Below, in pieces: positions 11,084-21,623 of a stretch of DNA of 64,000 nt (the first letter of the stretch is position 1; every line of letters begins with the position of its first letter). Under the pieces are notes generated by a model, which saw only the letters and a list, made by a program, of their open reading frames with translations, had not been told where the DNA came from and did no database searches. The DNA comes from Cladosporium sp. IMV 00045 (taxonomy: Eukaryota > Ascomycota > Dothideomycetes > Cladosporiales > Cladosporiaceae), in contig MSJI02000360.1 of the NCBI GenBank assembly GCA_001931905.2, forward strand, positions 1 to 64,000. The letters are read 5' to 3'. Made by a program: the position numbers and the translations under genes.

Positions 11084-14068
11084 ATGGGTCGCGGCGACCG
11101 ACCGCCATCCATCGGTTCCGGAGTTCCAGCTTACGACAAGCCTTTGCCACCTTTACGGGCAGGGACCGGATATTCTTGGGAAGACAAGAGGCTGCCTGAG
11201 ATTCATACAAGACATCATGCGCCAGTAGGAAGCTATGATGGGAAGCCTTTGCCTCCCATAAACGATCCAAACAACCAGCCCATCCAGGGCCCGCCTCGTA
11301 AACCCAACATGTCTCTCTTCAGCCTTTTCAGCAGGCCTAAGGTGCAGAAATTACGCGGCTATGCCGAATCTGGTCTTGATACGCCGCTGCAGCGTGATAG
11401 CAACATATCCACGGCAGATCTTAACGATGGTTTGCCCCGACCGGAAATTCCGCGGTCTGGGAGCTCGATGTCATTTCGAACTCACAAGACAACTGGTTCT
11501 GGACCAACGAAAAAGCCTCGTCAAACACGTCGCCCGTCACAAGATCAGAAGATGAGCCAGTGGAATCCGCCTCCTCTCTTTCAAGCTTTCGCCCGTTCAA
11601 CGAAACACGGTCTGGTCGAAGTCACTACAGCTTCGCCGGAGACCATTCTGTCAAAGTCAAGAAGTAAGAAAGCGGGAGCGCTGCATCTGCAGCAGGAGAG
11701 TGCACCAAGAGCGAGTACGGACACAGGACGAAGTGGGGACATGTTGAAGCGCGGAAGATTCGGTACCAAGAATTCAGGATCAGCACATGTCACACACGTC
11801 GAACTGGAACGTAAGATCCTTGTCCTGATGACGACCGGGCACCTTTTGCAATATGCAGAATATGGGCCTAGTGGACGATTGCCGGAGAAGGTGCTCCCAA
11901 TTGGCGAGGATTCAGCTGCCTTCGCAAGTGATCTCATCAGCGGCAAGCAATATGTCGCCCAAATTTCGCAAGCGGTGGATGGTCAGGGGCTGCCTGTCCC
12001 TCCAACTGGCTCGCTGTTGTCAAGAGTGGGTGTCAAGAGTTCAGCGGCCAAAAGTTGCATTTCGAACGTTTTGCTTGTTTTGCCTGACGGCGACGAACTC
12101 GATTTGTGGCTTGAGGCAGTGCGTCAGCAGATTGAGGAACAGGGTGGCTCTCCGAACAATCACCTTCTCCAAGAAGTGGCGCATCAGCGTAGAGAATCGG
12201 AAACCAACCAACAGCCCGAGGGCCAGAGCAACCCAGCGCCGATGCAGCGATATCGCATTAAGAGGAACCCTGAGACGACACAGCACTCTTTCGCAGAATC
12301 GCGCGAACCTTCATTTTCGCAAATGGAATCACCCCTCGTAGGCGAGCCAACGTCTGTGTCTCCTGTGAAATCGGACCACAGCCTTGAAGAGGACGAGGCA
12401 TTTGCAGAGAAACTCGTCGCGGGCGCATCGTACACGAAACCGGGATCAGTACAACTTGAAGACGACGAAGCCTTTGCAGAAAAACTTGTCGCAGGTGCCT
12501 CGTACACAAAACCGGGTTCAGTACATGGTCGCAGGACTTCGGATGCGCAGTCACAGAATTCTTCTGTTGCACCATCAGTCGATCATCTGCGTCTCAACAG
12601 CCTACGGAACAGCGTGCGCATGTCAACGAACACCAACGTAACCGGTTGGACATCGCGAACAAATTCATTGACCAGCGAACACGCACCCAACAAGCAAAGC
12701 CTAGAGAACGCTAGTGAAGGGTACGGATCGCGAGGTCCCTACCGAAACCTCTCTTCGTATGGATCGGCCAAACGTAGATCTGCCATGCCGATGCCACCAC
12801 CAATGCTCATGCCGCCACCACCTCCAACCATCGATACGACACTGCAAGCGAAGTTACCATCTCCCACGAACAAGGAGGCAGGCAACGGTGACGAGTCGCC
12901 CGTTGTTGGCCACAATTCCGCGTCGCTTACAGCATTGCCACCCATTGTACCCCGAGGCAAAGTGCTTAACTCGCGGCAAAGCATGCCTTTACTCTCTGGA
13001 GGAGGCACAAAACCCAGCTCGAAGATTGCCGCACCTCCACCCATAAAGGAAGATGGCGAACGCCCGACATCTTTCGTAGGCGATCTCCCTGCTACTTCAC
13101 ATTGGACCACGAAGCTATCGACTAGCAGGCGAACCTCGTCAATTCAGCCGCCGACAACCGACAGACAGATGCAGCGCATGAGTTCGGCTCCCGTCTTGCG
13201 AGGCGATGGCACAACGCCCAGGACATCCAGGCGCCACACTTCACAGCCATTCAGCCTACCACTGAAGATCAACCCATCTGGCTCTCCTGGCTCTGGTTCA
13301 TGGCGAAGCAGCAGGCATGCAAACGCGACAGAAGAATCTTCACCGCCTCGCATCCACACTCTCGAGGCTCACATCGCTCCGCAAGCAGAGCGGCCAACAA
13401 TGGCTCCAACAGCCTCACAAGAAGACAACATCCCACACAACCCACCCGGCACGCAAGACCAAGCACCAAGCCGCCAACCATCAGGCCCCAAACGCCTATC
13501 CATCTTCCCACCCGCCCAGCCAAACCCTCCCCCAGGCCACGCCGACACCATTCCCGGCCGCCCGCCCTCCATATCCATCGTCCCCCAACACCCGGACGCG
13601 ACCCGTTCCCACCTCAAGCGACCCATCAGCATCCAAATCCGCACGAGTCCCGCTCCCTTCCTCTCCAACAGGCACATCAAACAACAGCAGCCGGGACAAG
13701 AATCACAACAATCGTCACCAGCGAGCGCCTCACCAATGAATGGACCCAAACCAGCAACCCGCTCTTTCACCCCTCCCATCCGCTCCCTCAAACCCTCCCG
13801 CACCGCCCCTCTTCAATCGTCCGGCAATTCTTTCGCCCAGCCAACGCTTCCCCACGGCTCGAGAGCGAAACCGCGCACTTCGCTGCCGGCTCTCGATTTT
13901 GGAATTCCAGTCGTGGGCTTGGGCCCTCCTGCTCCGCCGCCTTCGGCTCCTCTGCCGCCACCTCCTACTGGAGCGGTCGTTGGTGGTATCAGTGGAAGCA
14001 GCCGTGCGGCCAGCCCATTGCCCGGCTCGCGGACTGGGGAGGGACTGGGGATTGAGGTTGGGCACTGA
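11084..14068 (+). CDS. large uncharacterised fungal protein with PH-like region
   Basis: A single exon of 994 residues. Residues about 235-357 form the only globular-looking segment: strands such as KILVLMTTGHLLQYAEYG, then SDLISGKQYVAQIS, then a terminal helix DLWLEAVRQQIEEQ. This resembles a pleckstrin-homology-like fold. The rest is disordered and rich in P, S, R and T, with proline runs (MPPPPPP near residue 577) that could bind SH3 or EVH1 domains. Residues 434-481 are two tandem 24-residue copies. A membrane- or cortex-associated adaptor is a reasonable guess; the exact family is not recognised. The ATG at 11084 is the first in this frame. Confidence 0.8.
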   Translation: MGRGDRPPSIGSGVPAYDKPLPPLRAGTGYSWEDKRLPEIHTRHHAPVGSYDGKPLPPINDPNNQPIQGPPRKPNMSLFSLFSRPKVQKLRGYAESGLDTPLQRDSNISTADLNDGLPRPEIPRSGSSMSFRTHKTTGSGPTKKPRQTRRPSQDQKMSQWNPPPLFQAFARSTKHGLVEVTTASPETILSKSRSKKAGALHLQQESAPRASTDTGRSGDMLKRGRFGTKNSGSAHVTHVELERKILVLMTTGHLLQYAEYGPSGRLPEKVLPIGEDSAAFASDLISGKQYVAQISQAVDGQGLPVPPTGSLLSRVGVKSSAAKSCISNVLLVLPDGDELDLWLEAVRQQIEEQGGSPNNHLLQEVAHQRRESETNQQPEGQSNPAPMQRYRIKRNPETTQHSFAESREPSFSQMESPLVGEPTSVSPVKSDHSLEEDEAFAEKLVAGASYTKPGSVQLEDDEAFAEKLVAGASYTKPGSVHGRRTSDAQSQNSSVAPSVDHLRLNSLRNSVRMSTNTNVTGWTSRTNSLTSEHAPNKQSLENASEGYGSRGPYRNLSSYGSAKRRSAMPMPPPMLMPPPPPTIDTTLQAKLPSPTNKEAGNGDESPVVGHNSASLTALPPIVPRGKVLNSRQSMPLLSGGGTKPSSKIAAPPPIKEDGERPTSFVGDLPATSHWTTKLSTSRRTSSIQPPTTDRQMQRMSSAPVLRGDGTTPRTSRRHTSQPFSLPLKINPSGSPGSGSWRSSRHANATEESSPPRIHTLEAHIAPQAERPTMAPTASQEDNIPHNPPGTQDQAPSRQPSGPKRLSIFPPAQPNPPPGHADTIPGRPPSISIVPQHPDATRSHLKRPISIQIRTSPAPFLSNRHIKQQQPGQESQQSSPASASPMNGPKPATRSFTPPIRSLKPSRTAPLQSSGNSFAQPTLPHGSRAKPRTSLPALDFGIPVVGLGPPAPPPSAPLPPPPTGAVVGGISGSSRAASPLPGSRTGEGLGIEVGH
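12383..12526 (+). repeat. tandem duplication of a 72 bp (24-codon) unit inside CDS
   Basis: Units 12383-12454 and 12455-12526 both encode L-E-[ED]-DEAFAEKLVAGASYTKPGSV plus Q or H. They differ at 11 positions, all third codon positions, and only two of these change the residue (E/D and Q/H). Confidence 0.95.
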
Positions 14069-14899
14069 TGATTTTTGATGATGAGGATAACCTTGGACTT
14101 CTTCATACCCTCTTCTTGTTCTGATTCCCAGAGACGTGCTCATCGTTTCGATCTAATTATTCTTCATCCATTTTCTTACCTCTTCTTCCTTCTTCCTTCT
14201 TCCTTTTCTCTTTCATGTTCTTCATTACTTTTTTATCATCATTACACGATCGAACGACACCCTTTCTATTTGGATCTGGAGATGAGAAGGGAAAGGTTAT
14301 TCCTGGTCTATACCCATGGGCAAGCAAGAGGAGGGAGATCTGGTTTTCACGTTAATAGATAGAGACTTTTTGTTCCTTCTTCCCCGCCCTTTTCTTCTTT
14401 CTTTCTTTACTCGTGGTTTGATAGTTTGATACCATGTATACTAGGCACAACATCTGTTTTCGAGTTTTGGATGTCGTGGTTTCGTTTTACTCGTGTTCGT
14501 TCTCACTCCCGCGCCTCTTCTTTTCCTCTGCTTTCGACTTGCTTGCGGTTCATGTCAAGCGTTCATCAACAATCACAATGGAAGGCACCATATGCTATCC
14601 TTTCTTTCCTGGGAGGGATGAAAGGGCGCTCAGGATGGGGGAAATAGGCATCTCGGCTCTTGTTCGAGGTCTTTTATATGCGCGCTGGGATCTTCACAAG
14701 GCTCTAAAAGGTATTCGGATTGAAGACGACGAGGAAGGAGACATGCCAAATTGCAAGGTTTGCAAAGTCCATGTACCTATGGGTGTTTGGTAGATAGTCC
14801 CCGCAAGGTCCTTTGCGAAATGACAGCAATAGACTACCTCACCAGGCAAATAACAAAATATACAATATCCAACCCTCCATCCAACTCATCCCTCACCCC
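14069..14899. other. convergent intergenic with pyrimidine tract
   Basis: Holds the 3' UTRs of the flanking genes. A CTTCCTT-type pyrimidine-rich run lies at about 14186-14217. No gene supported. Confidence 0.6.
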
Positions 14900-15505
14900 T
14901 CAAGGCTTCCCAGCCTCCCCACCATTCTTCTCCCAATCCATCCAACTGCCCCTATACTCCGCAACATTCGTATAACCGACCTGCTTCGCCAACTGCGCCG
15001 CGGCCGAGCTCCTCACCCCCGCCTTGCAGTAGAACACCAGCTCCTTATCCATGGCCGGCTTGCTGAAGCCGAAGCGGTCCTCGAACTCGTCGGCCGGCAG
15101 GAACATGGCGTCCGGCTGCGATTTGACGGGGATGTTGATCGCACCGGGGATGAAGCCGGCTTCGTACTCGGAGGGCTCGCGGACGTCTGTTGCGCGTTGT
15201 GTGTTAGTATGGGCTGGGTGGTGGGTGGGTTTTTGAGTGCGTGGATGGTGTTGCTTACCGATCAGTAAGCGCTCCGGGGAGGGCGAGCTGCTGAGCTCTC
15301 TGATCGCGCTGAAATCATAGTCCTTGGATCTTCCTGATGGGGCTGAGTGCCATCGCACTGGCACGAAGGCGGGTCGGAGAGCTCGCTGGATCGGCTGCGC
15401 TTTCGCGAGGCCGTGAGGGAATTGTCTTTGCGCGATCGCACCGCGGCTTTGGCGGGAGATGTTGCTCCTGAGAGCTGAGAGCGCGAATGATCTTGCTGAT
15501 GCCAT
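14900..15505 (-). CDS. mitochondrial single-domain rhodanese (sulfurtransferase)
   Basis: The product is 177 residues. Exons 15505-15259 and 15186-14900 join ELLI...DVREPSEY, restoring the rhodanese DVRE motif at residues 83-86. The active-site loop CKAGVRS has Cys136, followed by the expected helix. The N-terminal 60 residues are rich in R, S and A and lack acidic residues, as in a mitochondrial presequence. Such proteins transfer sulfane sulfur to thiophilic acceptors such as glutathione or cyanide; yeast RDL2 is the nearest architectural parallel I know. The upstream region is shared with the divergent IRC3 gene, also a predicted mitochondrial protein. Confidence 0.9.
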   Translation of the reverse strand: MASARSFALSALRSNISRQSRGAIAQRQFPHGLAKAQPIQRALRPAFVPVRWHSAPSGRSKDYDFSAIRELSSSPSPERLLIGKQHHPRTQKPTHHPAHTNTQRATDVREPSEYEAGFIPGAINIPVKSQPDAMFLPADEFEDRFGFSKPAMDKELVFYCKAGVRSSAAAQLAKQVGYTNVAEYRGSWMDWEKNGGEAGKP

Positions 15506-16110
15506 TGTGGGTGTGGGAGCGAGTGTAATGCACATGTAAAAAAGAGCTGCATGTGAAGCTCTCTGTTCACTTCGCGGACTGGATTCGCGACTTGTCGTCA
15601 TCTCTCCATCCCGCCAGCCGAACAGAACGTGCCGAACAACAATTCATTCCTTCGGACAATCGATTGTAGATTGGTTAGAAGACGGAGTACGAACGAGCGT
15701 CAAGATCGAATTATTTTGTTCTACATTGAACTCGTTGTTTGCTCTAACCAAAGAATAGTCCTTGCTCGATTTTTGCGAGAATGCCAGTCTGCTTGCGTTC
15801 TCTACGCTAAAGGCATTGCCTTGAATGAATGTGCTACCAGAATGGCAAGGGCTGTTGCTCTCTCCAAACAAATCCCTTGTGGAACTCATTTGAAGCATAC
15901 ATGCAACTTCAATCGAATCTGCTCCCCTTACTACAATTTATGTTTATGTTGTGTTCAAGAGGACTCCCACGACGATCAGACGAGAACTGCTGATGCCGAG
16001 CTGGTCCAAACGTCTCTCCACCTCGAGACCCAACGCCAGCCAAACTGCCATGCACACACGACACGATCCACATCAACACCACATCAAAGAACCATCATCG
16101 CCGACGCTAC
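15506..16110. other. divergent promoter, rhodanese / IRC3
   Basis: 605 bp between two ATGs of predicted mitochondrial proteins. No specific motif was identified. Confidence 0.5.
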
Positions 16111-18170
16111 ATGCGTCCCACGCTCATTTCAGAAAAGAGAGCTACATGTAGCCTGGCTGCCATAGCGGTACGGGGAATCGCCACTCCCGTAAAGAGGCTT
16201 CCTCCATACTCTCCCTTCGTGCGAACCAATGTCCACAACTTCACTACATCAGGACGCTGCCACAAAGATGGAATCCAACTCCGTCCCTATCAAGAGGAAT
16301 CCATCTCGTCCGTCTTGACGAATCTCGCTCAAGGCTCTCGCCGTCTTGGCCTCTCGCTAGCGACTGGCAGTGGCAAAACCGTCATCTTCAGCCATCTCAT
16401 CGATCGCGTGCCATCTCCGACAACAGATGCCACGCAAACCCTGGTGCTCGCTCACCGTCGCGAGCTCGTCGAGCAGGCTTCCAGGCATATCAAGCAACTA
16501 TACCCGACCAAAAGCGTAGATGTCGAGATGGCAGAGCAGCACGCTACTGGGACGGCTGAGATTACCGTGGCGAGTGTGCAGAGCATCACATCCGGAGAGC
16601 GACTACCGAAGTACGACCCCAGAAGGTTTAAGCTCATTTTGGTTGATGAGGCGCACCACATCGCCGCGCCGACGTATCTTAACGTCTTGAAGCATTTCAA
16701 TCTGCTGGAAAAGGACGCGAAGACGCACACTGCGCTCGTGGGCGTCAGTGCTACGTTCTCGAGGGCGGATGGGCTGAGTCTCGGGACGGCTATTGACCAC
16801 ATTGTGTACCACAAGTCAGTGTACTGCTCCACGAATGGATCTTTCACGCTTACTGACATTCTACCAGGGACTATGTTGATATGATCGACGAGAAGTGGCT
16901 GTCTGATGTCATATTCACCACTGTACACTCTGGCGCTGACCTATCTCGCGTCAAAACATCCGGCGGAGACTTTCAGACGAGTTCCTTGTCAAAAGCAGTG
17001 AACAACGATGAAATCAACGCGCTCACTGTACGCGCCTGGCTCAGCAGAGCGGCAGACCGCAAGTCTACCATCGGTTTCTGCGTTGATCTTGCGCACGTCG
17101 CGAGCTTAACAGCGGCCTTCCGTCAGCATGGCATTGATGCCCGCTTTGTCACAAGTGATACACATCGCCAACTTCGCCAAGAACGGCTTGAAGCGTTCAA
17201 ATCAGGCGAGTTTCCTGTGCTGCTCAATTGCGGCATCTTCACAGAGGGAACGGACATTCCAAACATCGACTGTGTATTACTGGCAAGACCTACCAAGTCC
17301 AGAAATCTACTCGTTCAGATGATTGGGCGTGGGCTGAGAAAACACGAGGGGAAGGGGAATTGCCATGTCATTGACATGGTCGCTTCGCTGGAGACAGGAA
17401 TTGTCACCACTCCCACACTGTTTGGTCTGGATCCTTACGAACTAGTCAGAGACGCCGACACATCATCAATGGAAGTACTCAAAGAACGCAGGGCCACCGA
17501 ACAAGAGCGCGAAGCCCAAGCAATGGCAGCATCTCCCCAGCTCCACAACAACCAAAGTCGAAAGCTCACTGGCAATATCACTTTCACAGACTACGACAAC
17601 GTCAACGATCTGATCGAAGACACGTCCGGCGAGCGACACATCCGCGCCATCTCTCCCTTCGCCTGGGTTCAAATCGACGAAGACCGCTACGTCCTCACCA
17701 GCACGAACGGCTCCATCCTCACCATAAAGCGCAACGACGAAGACCTGGAAGTGATTTTCACCCAGCGCCTGCCAGGCGGCACTGGCTCGAAATCGCCGTA
17801 CGCGCGCCCTCGCACCATCGCCACGTCACCCACGTTCGAAGGCGCTGTTTCTGCGGCAGACACGCTGGCGAAAGAGAAATTCCCCTTCGAGATCGTCAAC
17901 AAGAACGCCGGCTGGCGCCGACGCCCGGCCACGCAGGCGCAGGTCGACATGCTGAATCAGTTCCGCGGGGACGACGAGAAGTTGACGGTGGAATCCGTGA
18001 CGAAGGGCAAGGCAGGGGATCAGATCACCAAGTTGAAGCATGGCGCCAGAGGGAGGTTCGGGAGGCTGGCGGCGCAGAAGAAGAAGGCCAAGAAGGTCGA
18101 GGAGAAGAAGGAGATGTGGAAAGAGTCGCTGGAGAGGCAGAAAGTTCGCGTTGGGCCTGTGGAGTCGTGA
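16111..18170 (+). CDS. IRC3: mitochondrial SF2 helicase Irc3
   Basis: The product is 668 residues, with exons 16111-16814 and 16868-18170; the 53 bp intron (GTCAGT...CAG) joins YHK to DYVDM in frame. A basic N-terminus ([20 protein letters not shown]) fits mitochondrial import. Motifs seen are RPYQ (58-61), Walker A ATGSGKT (84-90), DEAH (179-182), SATF, and helicase C-terminal motifs including GTD and [10 protein letters not shown]. The C-terminal extension is lysine rich. Yeast Irc3 is a double-stranded DNA helicase that remodels branched DNA to keep mitochondrial DNA stable. Length and motif order match that family. Confidence 0.9.
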
Positions 18171-18305
18171 GGGTTGAGGGTGGTGGTGATTGCCGTGGAA
18201 GTAGAACGATCATGAGATAGACGTCATCCTAGCTTGTCTAAGTGCGTTGATGGACGCGCTCATTCAGCAGTTCGCTTCATAAAGACAAATGCGACATTGC
18301 TAGCC

Positions 18306-18424
18306 ACATACGACCATAGGTCAGTGAAAACTGGGCATCCCGTCCGCTCTGCCATACATAAGCACTGAACCGGGCGACTAGTACTAGAGTGGGTGACCAT
18401 CTGGGAATCCCGCCTGTTGTATGT
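18306..18424 (+). rRNA. 5S ribosomal RNA (dispersed copy 1)
   Basis: A 119-base match to the fungal 5S pattern. It starts ACATACGACC and ends TTGTATGT, so the termini pair (helix I). The internal GGGCATCCCGTCCGCTC, the TAAGCACTGAACCGGGCG segment and GGGTGACCATCTGGGAATCC match the conserved arms and the internal pol III promoter. A T-rich run (gtttttcttttt) follows as the expected terminator. It differs from the copy at 34425 by three transitions. Confidence 0.93.
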
Positions 18425-18440
18425 TGTTTTTCTTTTTGTC
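18425..18440 (+). terminator. pol III T-run terminator of 5S copy 1
   Basis: Two T5 runs directly after the 5S 3' end, as pol III termination requires. Confidence 0.7.
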
Positions 18441-18560
18441 ATTTTTGTGATATTCCATGCTCTAGGATCTCCTCCTGTTGAAGCTCAAGGGACCGTGGCG
18501 ATCAGAAGGTGTCCGAAAAAGTCTTCAACGAGTGTCCGGAAAGTCCTGAACGCAGTCTGA

Positions 18561-18782
18561 CCCAAAGAGGCAGACCATAACGAGCCTCAACTACATGATG
18601 TCTTCGATGGCGACATATCTCTGACCGGACTTAAATTCCTCAAAGGAGAGTCAATGGAGTATGCCACCATGAGCCTGGAAGGTAGCATCACCGAGATAGC
18701 TTCAAAAGGCAGGGCGGATCTTATTCATGCTGCTTCGTTAACGCGACACATGCAGGCCTGCGGCGTCGCATTCATCGGCTAG
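18561..18782 (+). other. orphan stop-free stretch, 73 codons
   Basis: A stop-free frame runs from just after a TGA at 18558 to a TAG at 18780-18782. Its composition looks protein-like (a segment such as GLKFLKGESMEYATMSLEGS) but it has no early ATG and no neighbour to splice to. It may be the last exon of a lost gene or chance. No family recognised. Confidence 0.25.
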
Positions 18783-19173
18783 ACGGGGTCGTAATATCTA
18801 GACTCTTGACCACATCTATGCTTCCAGGAGAGGCGAGTGCAGGTACCTTGGCGCTTGAGCAAGTGAGCTTCCCTTCAAGTCTTAGCTCGCATGCATCATT
18901 GGCGATCTCGGTTCCCGGGGAATCAAGCCGTCTCGCCTGCCGCTGCGTGTTGCGGGCCGTCGTGGACAAGGGGGGATGGCCACTTAAGATGGAATCACTG
19001 TACACCACCCAGGCTTTTAGATGCTCAGGAGCCAGGAGCCAGATTTTGAGATTGAAAAACGGTCTTCGGGATCAAGAACATACAATGTCTTCACCTTGAT
19101 ACCTCTTTGATCACTTTTAAAATTTCACGGGGGAAGTCAGCCCATATCCAAATGCTTGATAGCCAAGAACAAC

Positions 19174-20641
19174 TCAGTCCTCATGCATATCGAAATCAAC
19201 TTGCCGGCGTATGATCATCCGCTCGCTGCCATCGCTATTCACGCTGCGTTCATCTCCTGCGTGCTTTGCTTTCTTCCCCATGCTAGCAGCCCTGACATCA
19301 ACTCGGTACCCCAAGCACTCCGGTCGTAACTCGACCCGATTCCGCAGCCGAACATCGTGATTGTCCCCATCTGTTTCGCTCTGACCTATCGAATGCATGG
19401 GTATACTCACACCGTGGCTACCCCCCTGAGAAGCCGTGGTGTCGACACCGTACATTGTGAAAACACCCCGGCTCATGAATGCCCACAAGAAGCTCCTCAA
19501 ACTCGGGATGCTCGCCGTGATCAAACTGGCGCAGAGCATGGCTTCGGTCGATATGATTGTCGGCACCAGCCCAATGCTGTCGCGTGCCGTGCCCGACTGC
19601 AGGAACTTGAAGTAGATAAACATCGTTGCGAGACTGAAGGCCGCGACGATGAGGCGGAAGCTGAAGACGAAGACGACAACCCATTTGCTGGACGCTTTGA
19701 CTCCAATGCGCGAGACGAGCCATGCAGGCAAGGCGAGGACGAGGATCTCGGTGAAGACGTCGAATGCCGTTATTGCTTTCCAGCGGGCCATCTATGAAGC
19801 GAAGAAGAACATTAGTCGTTGTCTGCAGGGCTGACGTGGTACTCAATCGTTTCGTGAAGCCACAGATGCTGGCGAGGGCTCCGTAGAGGATTGTTCGACA
19901 TATGTCCATCACAAACAGCTCTTGCAGGTGGACGGAGAGCGCTCGCTACTGTTCTCTCCCCCAACATGAATCTGGACTTACATCTGCGCTGCATACTGCG
20001 TTCTCGGTCGCGATAAGCGATTGCGGCGGATGGCATCCGATCGAGCTCGCCAGGACAGCCGTGATTCCCCAAACAGCGGTGATTGCGAAGCTGACCCCAA
20101 AGATGTATCTTTCCCCGTACATTTGACCACTGAAAATGCGGCGTGTAAAGGAGATGATGGATATCTTGGCGAGACAGAGGGCGATTATCAGAAAAATTCG
20201 TGAGACAAAATAGTACTATAGCGGCATGTCAGTGACCTTCTTGCGGATTTGTAGCCAGACAGACGGGGAGACTCTTACTCGTGCTGCGTCGTACAAGCTA
20301 TTGCTCGTGAGGTGGACTGCTACCGCTCCCAGGCCGTCGTAGACAGATCTGTACAACAAGCCATAGTGTACCAATGCGAAGCCCTAGCGTTATTGTCAGG
20401 GTCAGTCATTCACATGGCGAGAATGACTTACATATGATGTCGCAAGAATGGCATCGTCGTACCATAGCAATCCCCATTTGCTCGTAATTCTCGCACACAA
20501 GGCTAATGCGCTGTAAATCAGACTCAGAATCCCAAACGTCCACAGCCACGGCCGCTGATCGACAGGTGTAGTCGTGCCAAAGCCATGGTGGTTGGTGAGC
20601 ATAGAATCGCGATTAGCCATGCTCGCATTAATAGCAAACAT
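19174..20641 (-). CDS. fungal rhodopsin-like/PTH11-type membrane protein
   Basis: The product is 388 residues from four exons: 20641-20432, 20383-20279, 20215-19982 and 19791-19174. All joins are in phase 0 with GTAAG donors. Splicing gives a run of about seven hydrophobic helices starting with WLWTFGILSLIYSALALCAR, including the typical conserved blocks GLLWYDDAILATSY, YYFVSRIFLIIALCLAK and CSADMARWKAITAFDVFTE. These are hallmarks of the fungal rhodopsin-domain family, related to PTH11-like putative G-protein-coupled receptors. The cytoplasmic tail of about 110 residues is polar. The start could be this ATG or one seven codons downstream. The ligand is unknown. It is divergent from the permease at 21624. 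Confidence 0.85.
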
Positions 20642-21623
20642 ACAGAGCCATGTACCAATTGCAAAATGTGTGATTAGAAACAGAACGAACCCAGCCTCGA
20701 TGAATCCCCATTGATGTAGGGGCGTAAAGGGTTAGCCGACAATCGAGTCCCTACCTACAGTACCTGCAGATTTGCCGCAGGAGGTAAAAGCCGAATGCAC
20801 GATTGAGGCGTCCTACCTCGCGTATGTCAGGAAAATTTGAGCCCGTGTTGGAGGTAGAAAGATCGCCCTCGGACGCGCAAGCCAGAGATATGTAGGAGCA
20901 TACCATACACCCTGTAGCATGAATCCAACCGAGATTGCAGACACAAGACCCTTCAGCCGAGCCGCATCTCGCCTCGTGGTGGAGTGATGTCTACGGTCTA
21001 CCACAGCGTGGCATGGCACGCTCGAGAAGGCTCTGCTAATACCTCCTACCAATGGCCACACCACCAAGGAAAGACATCTAGGCTCCATGGCAGTAGTCTC
21101 GCGCGCTATCTTGCTTGCAAGCTGAATACCTCGGCGCTCTTCCTGTAAATAATGTCTCAGGCTTGTTTTTTTGCTGGTGAGGAAGACATTGGTGGAGATA
21201 CCATATGATAGGGTTCGGCTCGGTGCCGAGGGTGCCATCCTTCGAGGCCCACTTGGCGTCTACGCCGCAGCCTGCAGATCACGTACTTCATTTATGAAGG
21301 TCTGGTTTTCTCAGTCTTGCAAGCTTGGCTGTAGGGGCATGCAAACTATGCGCATGGTGCTAATACTACCCCTCAGCGATTTGCGTCGTCTCAACTATCG
21401 ACTATGGCGGAAGGGGAAAGCCGTCAATCGGGTTGGCAGGGCCTGTGTCCCTTTCCTAAAGGCGATTTGTCCTCGTGGCTTCTAACTAAAAGCACCTCCA
21501 GTTCGTCTCTCGTCTGTATCTCTCAAGTTTCCCGCTGCACAAATTGGAGTAAAACAGCAGTTCCTTTCGTTTCTCGTCCATCCTTTTCGAGTCCGCCGCT
21601 GTAAAGCAGCTGCTGTACCCACC
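20642..21623. other. divergent promoter region, receptor / permease
   Basis: Nearly 1 kb between two divergent membrane-protein genes. A minus-strand frame at 20813-21238 has no family signature and is not called. Confidence 0.5.

Larger units (their letters stand above)
18171..19173. other. intergenic with 5S rRNA gene and a stop-free stretch
   Basis: Between IRC3 and the receptor-like gene. It holds the 5S gene at 18306-18424 and an ATG-less stop-free stretch at 18561-18782. It marks the left edge of the gene-poor accessory part. Confidence 0.5.

Noticed and set aside
13300..14055. 251-codon frame on the plus strand
   Set aside because: Shadow of the 994-residue gene; R/P/H-rich composition typical of a shifted frame.
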